A stretch of DNA of 64,000 bases, taken from the NCBI GenBank assembly GCA_030770535.1, contig JASVEC010000003.1, forward strand, positions 1,674,001 through 1,738,000. Direction: 5' to 3'. The position numbers and the translations under genes are program-made. Source of the stretch: Batkoa obscura. Lineage: Eukaryota > Entomophthoromycota > Entomophthoromycetes > Entomophthorales > Batkoaceae. Below are positions 57,433 to 64,000 of the stretch, piece by piece; position 1 is the first letter of the stretch, and each line of letters starts with the position of its first letter. Below the pieces are notes generated by a model. That model searched no databases and had not been told where the DNA came from. It saw nothing but the letters and a program-made list of their open reading frames with translations.

Positions 57433-58101
57433 ATGAAATTGACTTCTTGTATTGTCTTATTCACTGCCATTGCTTCTTCTATCAGCCTTCCTCTTAAAAA
57501 TGTACGTGAGGTTGCTAAGAATGCTTTAGGACAACGTTTTATTCCTCCTTATTTACTTAGAGAATTATCAGCAGCTAAAGGTATTTTTAGACGTGACCAT
57601 CCAGATAGTGATAAAGTAGATAATACTTTACAACAACGTTTTATCCCTCCTCATATTCTTGAGCAAATGATGAATGGTAATTATCGTAGAGGCTATAGTG
57701 GAAATGATGATTTGGAAAAACGTTTTATTCCTCCTCATATTCTTGAGCAAATGATGAATGGTAATTATCGTAGAGGCTATAATGGAAATGATGATTTGGA
57801 AAAACGTTTTATTCCTCCTCATATTCTTGAGCAAATGATGAATGGTAATTATCGTAGAGGCTATAGTGGAAATGATGATTTGGAAAAACGTTTTATCCCT
57901 CCTCATATTCTTGAGCAAATGATGAATGGTAATTATCGTAGAGGCTATAGTGGAAATGATGATTTGGAAAAACGTTTTATTCCTCCTCATATTCTTGAGC
58001 AAATGATGAATGGTAATTATCGTAGAGGCTATAGTGGAAATGATGATTTGCAAAAACGTTTTATCCCTCCTCATATTCTTGAGCAAATGATCCAAGGTTA
58101 G
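57433..58101 (+). CDS. Secreted precursor with six Kex2-type tandem peptides (FIPPHILEQM...)
   Basis: A 222-residue single exon, family not recognised. Signal peptide MKLTSCIVLFTAIASSIS. Then come a diverged peptide (RFIPPYLLREL) and five complete 28-residue units plus a truncated sixth: FIPPHILEQMMNGNY, RR, GYSGNDDLE, KR. Each unit is bounded by dibasic sites (RR and KR/QR), so Kex2-type processing would free a 15-residue hydrophobic/polar peptide and a short acidic spacer repeatedly. This is the layout of fungal mating-factor precursors, of dikaritin (ustiloxin-type) precursors and of other kexin-processed repeat proteins. Acidic spacers and identical repeats support that; no neighbouring UstY-like enzyme is seen. 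The last unit ends MIQG. Units are 84 bases and nearly identical, differing mainly in Ile codons ATT/ATC and one Ser/Asn, consistent with recent amplification or gene conversion. Polyadenylation-like AATAAA at 58176. The ATG at 57433 (not an upstream TTG) is the start. Confidence 0.85.
   Translation: MKLTSCIVLFTAIASSISLPLKNVREVAKNALGQRFIPPYLLRELSAAKGIFRRDHPDSDKVDNTLQQRFIPPHILEQMMNGNYRRGYSGNDDLEKRFIPPHILEQMMNGNYRRGYNGNDDLEKRFIPPHILEQMMNGNYRRGYSGNDDLEKRFIPPHILEQMMNGNYRRGYSGNDDLEKRFIPPHILEQMMNGNYRRGYSGNDDLQKRFIPPHILEQMIQG
57637..58101 (+). repeat. Coding minisatellite, 84-bp units x about 5.5
   Basis: Units start at 57637, 57721, 57805, 57889, 57973 and 58057 with a period of exactly 84 bases. 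Differences are few and mostly silent. Confidence 0.95.
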
Positions 58102-58617
58102 GGTCCTTGGCATTAATCACTTTAGTGTATGAACACTGAATGAGGTATATACGCTTAATCCTTCAAAATACTTGAAATAAATATTTTTGATTCTAAATGT
58201 TTAAAATTTAAAATTTTTATGATCTCATTCTTTACATATATAAACAACAGGATTGAAATATACTGTCTTCTTTAATATTTTGATGTAGAATTTAAAATAT
58301 CTTATAAAATCTTAAGGTAACTGAAATGATGATTTACACAATGTCGACGTTTTATATCTAGGGCTTTAAAATATTATACTGTAGCGAAAAAATGACTATT
58401 AATAAAGCTAACAAAATTCGTATAGAAGTATCTAAATTTTATTATTTATTCTAAAGTTATTATATATATAACAAAATATCAAAGTTGTTATTTGTAAAGA
58501 AATTGTCTACATTAGACAGTTATTTGTAAAAATTTCTACAAAATAAATAAGCAATAAGTATACCTTACCAAACTGGTAGTCAATAGCAGTTATTGTCCTT
58601 TATAGAATAGACGATAT

Positions 58618-58715
58618 GGGAATATATTTTCTGTTTAAGAATTTTACTAAGAATTTTTCCGCTTAAATAGTGCTTAAAAAATGGAATAAGTGATGAAACC
58701 AAAAAAAACATCCCC
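58618..58715 (+). mobile_element. MITE copy 15
   Basis: Ends GGGAATAT / ACATCCCC. Flanked by ATAT at 58614-58617 and 58716-58719. Confidence 0.9.
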
Positions 58716-58831
58716 ATATCAAGTAGATTAAAATAAACTTGGCTTTATAAAATTATTAGAACTTTTTTGCAATTTTTAGAATGATTAGTTTTTTTGCCCC
58801 TTTTTCCTTGAATTTTTTTCGGAAGATATAT

Positions 58832-58930
58832 GGGGGTGTATTTTTTTGTCTAAGAATTTTACTAACAATCTTTCCGCTCAAATAGTTCTTAAAAAATGGA
58901 AAAAACAATGAAACCAAAAAAAACACCCCC
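58832..58930 (+). mobile_element. MITE copy 16
   Basis: Ends GGGGGTGT / ACACCCCC: matching variation at both ends. Flanked by ATAT at 58828-58831 and 58931-58934. Confidence 0.92.
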
Positions 58931-59128
58931 ATATAAAAAAACTTGTTTGAGTTTATGGTCTAATATAGCTCTTTTAGAACAGAAGAAGCAAACAATAGTA
59001 GCTCATTTAAAAAGCTAAAAAAAAGCAAAAAGAAGTGATGTAAAATAGGCAGTACTTCCATATAGGCGTTTACTTTAAAGTATCAAATTTGAATTCTTTT
59101 TTTGTTTTATCAATATAATTATAAAAGG

Positions 59129-59155
59129 TATCATCATCCAAGTAAAGAAAAGATA
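59129..59155 (+). repeat. 27-base block shared with 57203-57229
   Basis: Counterpart of the upstream block, 206 bases before the decayed copy's ATG; in the intact gene it is 204 bases before the ATG. Confidence 0.7.
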
Positions 59156-59360
59156 GATCACAAACCAATAAACAAGTAAAATTTTGGGGGAGGAAGTAAA
59201 AATTAGCATTTTAAAGGTCCATCTATTATCATAAAGGAGTGAAATACACCCTAATAAAAGTCTAACATAATGTAGCAACAACGGGATGTAAACCTCAAAT
59301 AAAATTCACACTTCGAATATTAAAAAAATACAATTCTTATCAACTATTAAAAGCAAAAAA

Positions 59361-59711
59361 ATGGAATTGACTTCCTGTGTTGCTTTATTCATTGTCATTG
59401 TTTCTTCTTCCAGCCTTTCTTTACTTACAAATGTAGGCGACTCAAGTGAGAATGCTTTAGAAAGACGTACAATTACATGCCTTTTGGTAGTATTTAATGT
59501 TGCTCGTAGTGTGGGTAAATTTGATAGAAGCTATGAAGGAGGTGACGCTTTACAATAAAGTCAACGTAATCTTAATCTACCTAGTGAAACGCTCAGAACT
59601 GCTCAAGAATCTGAAGGTAAATATAGCAAAAGTCATGAAGAAGATAACGGTTTGGAAAAGTATTTTTATTCATCCTCTATGGTCGTACTTAATGGTGATT
59701 GTCCTTGGTAG
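59361..59711 (+). pseudogene. Decayed tandem copy of the repeat-peptide precursor
   Basis: The first 65 codons match the intact precursor: MELTSCVALFIVIVSSSSLS signal, then a counterpart of the region up to VDNTLQQ (here GGDALQ), after which a stop ends the frame. Beyond it, remnants SQRNL, EEDNGLEKYF and VVLNGD recall the intact gene's spacers, but the FIPPHILEQM repeats are gone. The 3' flank stays similar to about 59875. It may still make a short secreted peptide, but the repeat-bearing function is lost. Confidence 0.75.
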
Positions 59712-60189
59712 CTAAAACATAATTAACTGAGGTAACTAAGCTTAATCATCCAAAATATTGAAATAATGATTTTTGACTGCAATAGTTTAAAAGTTTAAAT
59801 TTATATAATTTTATTACTAATAAACACAAATGTCAGGATATATGAATATTTTTAATCTTTATTATTTTAATGTATAACTCAACGTAACTTGTAAAGTTCC
59901 GATATAATTAGGATTATTGATCTAAGAAAGGAACAGATAGAATTTCAAAGCTTGAAGTTTGGTGCAGCTTAAATTGAGATTTCAAACCTGTGTCGCAAAA
60001 TATAAACTTCAAAAATGTTTAATGGCAAGGAAACACAGCATTTGGAAAACATTAATCGTAGCTCTAATAATGCTTTTCAAATGTCTCTGGACTTCGGGTC
60101 TGAATCTGTTATTATATATATATTGTGAATTGGTTTCTTCTTTTCTTTTTTATAAAAATAATTGATTTTTCATACTTTAAATATTATAT

Positions 60190-60288
60190 GGGGATGTATT
60201 TTTTTGTTTAAGAATTTTACTAACAATTTTTCCGCTCAAATAACGCTTAAAAAATGTATAAAATAATGAAACCAAAAAAAACATCCTC
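60190..60288 (+). mobile_element. MITE copy 17
   Basis: Ends GGGGATGT / ACATCCTC. Left flank ATAT 60186-60189, right flank ATAT 60289-60292 shared with copy 18. Confidence 0.92.
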
Positions 60289-60292
60289 ATAT

Positions 60293-60388
60293 GGAGATGT
60301 ATTTTTGTATTTAAGAATTTTACTAACAATTTCTCCACTTAAATAGTGCTTAAAAGATGGAAAGTGATGAAGCCAAAAAAACACCCCC
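60293..60388 (+). mobile_element. MITE copy 18, abutting copy 17
   Basis: Ends GGAGATGT / ACACCCCC. Flanked by the shared ATAT on the left and ATAT 60389-60392 on the right, same orientation as copy 17. Confidence 0.92.
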
Positions 60389-60482
60389 ATATTATAATTG
60401 AAATTTAAATTAAAAGATCGAAAAGTATGATGTTATAAAAGTTTACTTAACATTTTATTGATGACAAGTTATATACAAATGA

Positions 60483-61364
60483 CTATCCAAAGGTAGTAGT
60501 TAGTCCTAATTTACTAGTTTCATCTTTAACCCAAGGTAAAAAGGCAGAAACTCTTGAATAAACTCCTGGGGTATCTTTATCCCCACAGCCCTTACCAACG
60601 GAAACAATGCCCAAGAGTTTATATTGACCATTTTCATCTGAGCTCATCAATGGGCCTCCAGAATCCCCTTGACACGCATCTTTCCCTCCTTCTTTTATTT
60701 CAGCACATATTGATGTTTTATCCTCCATTACAAGCCATGTTTTTTTGCATTCTTCTGCACTTACAGTTTTTAAATCAACTTTAAGTAAATCATTTGATGC
60801 CCCACCATTAAAAGAAGTAGCTCCCCAACCAGCAACTATAACTGATTGATCAACTGTAGTAGTAGCTTCGGTAACAGCACCGCTGATAGCTTTAAAATCT
60901 TTTATCGGATCTTTTAAGATAAATATAGCAATATCGTTAAAGTTAAACATGGGCACTTTTTTATATTCTGGATGAGAAATAATTGAAGAAACTTGTAAAG
61001 TTTGGACATTTTCTTGATCATCTAATTTATCCAATCCATATTTAACATGATAACTTTCAGTAGGTGTTTTTCCCATAATACAATGGGCTGCACTAACTAC
61101 TACTTTTTCTCCTATTACTGTACCACCACAATTGTGTGGCACTAATTTACTACCAATAGATACTAGCCATGGGAATTCTTGGTTATTTGTTTTTACTCCG
61201 CCTACAATCCTAGAATCCGAAGTACCATTATTGTTTTGATTACTTTGCTCAATTACAAGTTGATTGGGTTTGTATTTTCCATACCCTTTTTTAACCCCCT
61301 CTTCATGAAAATTCTTTATTGCTCTTGCTACCAATACTCCGGTCAATGTTTTTAATAGATGCAT
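60483..61364 (-). CDS. Trypsin-like serine protease (S1A)
   Basis: Secreted endopeptidase, single exon, 293 residues. A short hydrophobic N-terminus (MHLLKTLTGVLVARA) may be the signal; residues about 18-52 form a propeptide, cut at R52 to free IVGG (53-56). The catalytic triad is visible: H94 in SAAHC, D144 in NFNDIAIF, S235 in GDSGGP. The residue six before the Ser is D229 (KDACQGDSGGP), the trypsin-type specificity residue for Lys/Arg. Cysteine pairs fit the S1A pattern. Zygomycete-grade insect-associated fungi often carry trypsins of this kind (family knowledge); a role in host-tissue digestion is inference. The start ATG at 61364 has no clear TATA box. Confidence 0.93.
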   Translation of the reverse strand: MHLLKTLTGVLVARAIKNFHEEGVKKGYGKYKPNQLVIEQSNQNNNGTSDSRIVGGVKTNNQEFPWLVSIGSKLVPHNCGGTVIGEKVVVSAAHCIMGKTPTESYHVKYGLDKLDDQENVQTLQVSSIISHPEYKKVPMFNFNDIAIFILKDPIKDFKAISGAVTEATTTVDQSVIVAGWGATSFNGGASNDLLKVDLKTVSAEECKKTWLVMEDKTSICAEIKEGGKDACQGDSGGPLMSSDENGQYKLLGIVSVGKGCGDKDTPGVYSRVSAFLPWVKDETSKLGLTTTFG

Positions 61365-63739
61365 CTTTTTAGATTAATTATATTGATTTTTTTTTAGTCT
61401 AAATAGAAACCAAATTGACTGAAGAGCGGTCGATTATTGCTCTTATTGCTCTTATTGCTCTTATTTAAATAAATTATGGAATAACGGTTGTTCTTGCTTT
61501 AATTAATTATGGAATAAATGGTTAAATAATTTCATTACAATTTTAAGAATATTGTAACATTTTTACCACGGATAAAATTTGCGGAGTAATTTAATTTTCG
61601 AAAAATATTTTTTTTAAAACTCAAAGATTGAATTTAAAGGTAAATGTACATTCAAAATTCAAGCTTTGTATCTTTTAAAGTATTACATGAAATAGAGTTA
61701 TTTCATATTGTGAGTAAAATTGATGAATTTGTTGGAGTTATAGATTGTTCAATATTTAAATAATATCATGATAAAGGAAACGAAATATTCTAGTGTATTC
61801 AAGTTAATTTCAATTGGTTAGATTTTTGTTCTTTAGTAATGAGTTTCAATCAATTATGTTTATTAATAATTCAAAAATAAAATTTCAATTTATTGATATG
61901 ACAGTTATTTTTTCCTGGAAATTCAAAGACCAAATGGCTTTTTACATTTATTAGTCTTCAAGTTGAGTAAGTTAGGTTAGACTCCTCAAGAAGACGTATA
62001 GTCAAATACTTGACGATTTCGACAAACATCATGGATTTGTCCACGATCTAATGGTCAAGGTATGATAGAGGATTAGTTTTTAAATGACAATATGAGTATC
62101 TTAAAATTTTTAGTACAATTAACAATTTATTATGAAATTTAACTCAAAATAATTTAATTTAATGAAATTAAAATTTTTAAAATACCAAGGTTATGATTAC
62201 TAGTAATATTGGAATAAAGTAACAAATGTGTAATAATTTTATAATATAACATTCAATAACTCCTAACTATAATCAATTATTTGAATTATTAGTAGTAAAT
62301 AACAAAATTAACGAAAAGAAATTTAAATTCTATCTGAGGCTGTCTTATCGTAATCAAGAGTATGAAAGTAGAGAACAGCTACACAGAAATACTAATCCAA
62401 TAAAACAGTGGCAGTATTCAAATCCAAACAATCAGAAGAATAAAACGCCCGCCTTTTAAGCTAATCTTATTAATGATAATTCTTAAGAAAAAAGCCCTCA
62501 TTCAAATATACTAAATATCCCTAATGTTTAGTATATTATTATGATTTTTTTATTTGAAATTAAACTTACGTCACAAAACAATTGTGAATATATTTATTTT
62601 TAGAATGATATTTTAATATTTACGAGTATACTACTGTAAATATTGGATGATATTCAATTAGTAATTGCACTAGTTGTAAAATAGCCCTTTGCTTTAAAGC
62701 CCCTATCAAATACTTTTTTTATACATAAGTCCAATGAATCTAATGAACATCATCTAGCATAAACGCAATTAAATGTTACATGTGAGATTGAAAATAAATG
62801 TAATTGAGTAAAGTCATTTTAATTCTAAACTTTATTTTAATTTCATGAGCTGTTAACTTAAAGCTTAAATTAAAAATTAAAAATTAAAAATTAAAAATTA
62901 GAAATTAGAAATGAAAGTTTTTTATCTAATGAAATCACTAAGTAGTAAATCTTTCATTTCCATCCAATAATTTCCTACAGTCAGACTACATATTTAAGAT
63001 CATTTGTGCTTAAAATTTAACTTCAGCTTTAGATACCAAGTTATAATTTTTTTTATCGCCTATAAATCTCATTTCGCTTGAAGCTTATTACTGATGCTGC
63101 TATTTTCTTGTGCATAATGTGTCACTTTTAGAATAAACCACTATATTTTTTACATAAAATCATATACAATTTTGTATACATGTGCTACGTTAAGGGTTTG
63201 AAGCCTTGTTTTTATTTATAATTTATTAATAATTATTTTAGCTATATAATCCAAAGTTAATAATATCAGTTTTATGAAACCTATTAGACAAAATTGCCTA
63301 GGTGACTCATCTATTAAGAATAAAACCATCTGCAAAGTTTAAGTGACAAAAGTGAAACATACTATAAAGTCCAAGTTTGATTGGTCATATTTTAATTTGA
63401 ATCCAATGACTTTCTTCTTTGGGTCAGTGACATAATATTAGCCTCATAACAAAGCCAATTAAAGTGGATTTGAAGGAAATGTGTGATCATACTGAGCAAA
63501 TGGTTGACTTTGTTAAAATATGAACTGAAAGTGTTTGGATTTTACTAGAAGGAATTTAAAATACGATCAATTTGTTAATGCTAACAGTGTGCTATTTTAA
63601 GCTAATCAAATTAATTTAATATGATGGTGACTCATAATTCAAAAAAATCTGATGATTTGGGATTGGTATATAAAGCCTTTAAAGGTTTCATTTAAATATT
63701 ATTTAATTTTACTCAAAGAAGATATTTTACTACTTATCA
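61365..63739. other. Intergenic, 2.4 kb, nothing recognised
   Basis: AT-rich spacer between divergent genes. A short TTGCTCTTA x3 run lies at 61437-61463, and an AAATT-type simple repeat near 62872-62910. No gene, MITE or RNA seen. Confidence 0.6.
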
Positions 63740-64000
63740 ATGGCATCTGTTGAAACCCCATTAAGCCCTGCTCTTAATTCTGCTACCAGCGCTCCATATA
63801 GTGCTGCTGCTAAAGTAGGAGTCAACAATGCTGAAACAAAAAAACGTATGCCTGGTGGCGATGTTCCACCTGAGCTTCCTTTCCCAACTAATTTAGAGGA
63901 ACTCATGTTTTCTATTCGTAAGCAAGTTGAGTGGTATTTTAGCACTACTAACCTTTGTCGTGATGTGTATTTCCGTAAACAAATGGACAGCAAAGGCTAT
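63740..64000 (+). CDS. La-motif RNA-binding protein (LARP1/Slr1/Sro9-like), truncated by window end
   Basis: Opens at ATG 63740 and runs off the right edge with an open frame of 87 codons. After a Ser/Ala-rich start comes NLEELMFSIRKQVEWYF, then STTNLCRDVYFRKQMDSKGY: the HTH La motif (IRKQVEWYFSTTNLC...), which binds RNA 3' ends or poly(A)/cap-linked sequences. The QMDSKGY block is like LARP1/Slr1/Sro9 (QMDSQG), as opposed to genuine La. An additional 5' exon cannot be excluded. A reverse-strand frame at 63730-63993 is a shadow. Confidence 0.85.
   Translation, partial: MASVETPLSPALNSATSAPYSAAAKVGVNNAETKKRMPGGDVPPELPFPTNLEELMFSIRKQVEWYFSTTNLCRDVYFRKQMDSKGY

Larger units (their letters stand above)
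58102..59360. other. Intergenic with two MITE copies
   Basis: MITEs at 58618-58715 and 58832-58930; the 3' side of the repeat-peptide gene (to about 58320) resembles the 3' side of the decayed copy. No other gene. Confidence 0.6.
59712..60482. other. Intergenic with two abutting MITEs
   Basis: Spacer to the 3' end of the trypsin gene. MITE copies 17 and 18 are head to tail (60190-60388). A 68-codon frame at 59959 has no support. Confidence 0.6.

Noticed and set aside
57637-58101. CRISPR-like array
   Set aside because: Units are contiguous 84-bp coding repeats with no variable spacers, in a fungal genome.
57628-58113. 161-codon reverse-strand frame with repeats
   Set aside because: Mirror of the 84-bp coding repeat; the forward frame has signal peptide and dibasic sites, the reverse has none.
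59959-60165. 68-codon frame downstream of the decayed peptide gene
   Set aside because: No signature and low-complexity hydrophobic end; chance frame.
1657-60388. Tc1/mariner-type TA duplication for the MITEs
   Set aside because: Copies flanked by TAAT, AAAT, ATTT and ATAC show the duplicated unit is four bases, not TA.
63730-63993. 87-codon reverse frame
   Set aside because: Opposite strand of the La-motif coding sequence, which has clear family similarity.
1-64000. tRNA or rRNA genes
   Set aside because: No GGTTCRANYCC-type T-loop with paired stems and no rRNA core sequence was found by eye.

Overview
The window is strongly AT-rich nuclear DNA from a fungus. Genes are split by short introns (about 45-60 bases, GTAAG...TAG type), the standard genetic code fits everywhere, and the proteins include fungal specialities: Chs7, a White Collar-2-like PAS/GATA factor, Pex13, Coq10, Sam50 and Brl1/Brr6. 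The mix of small secreted Cys-rich proteins, a trypsin-like protease, a laccase-like oxidase, a cAMP-receptor-type GPCR and a very AT-rich genome suggests an early-diverging zygomycete-grade fungus. An Entomophthoromycotina relative such as Conidiobolus is my best guess; this is inference from gene content, not a database match.

Layout. 1-904: mitochondrial carrier of the YMC1 type (reverse, runs off the left edge). 3.2-7.4 kb: UDP-glycosyltransferase and an 11-exon cytochrome P450. 8.6-10.8 kb: NhaC-type antiporter (reverse). 12.8-15.7 kb: Brl1/Brr6 and Sam50. 16.2-19.2 kb: a small Arg/Cys-rich secreted protein and a multicopper oxidase (reverse). 20.8-23.7 kb: a tandem pair of NmrA-like reductases. 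25.5-29.5 kb: Pex13, a LAMTOR4-like Ragulator subunit and a GPCR. 30.8-34.2 kb: an old LTR-element graveyard. 34.8-38.5 kb: TRAPPC2/Trs20 and branch-point-binding protein. 41.2-44.7 kb: WC-2-like factor, a small 8-Cys secreted protein and its decayed tandem copy. 45.3-51.96 kb: a single-pass membrane protein, Coq10 and Chs7. 54.8-56.2 kb: AP endonuclease. 57.4-61.4 kb: a secreted precursor with six near-identical Kex2-type repeat peptides, its decayed tandem copy, and a trypsin. The right edge begins a La-motif gene. The genes are not one pathway; they look like a normal fungal mix of housekeeping genes with lineage-specific secreted proteins.

The most notable non-coding feature is a family of 18 copies of a ~97-base inverted-terminal-repeat element (ends GGGGATGT...ACATCCCC) in intergenic DNA and inside an old LTR. 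Sixteen copies are flanked by perfect 4-base duplications of five different AT-rich sequences, and one copy has its empty site preserved elsewhere in the window. This is a non-autonomous DNA transposon family (MITE). The most interesting coding feature is the repeat-peptide precursor at 57433-58101.

All exon coordinates were read by hand from reading frame, splice consensus and protein-family conservation; none has transcript support here.
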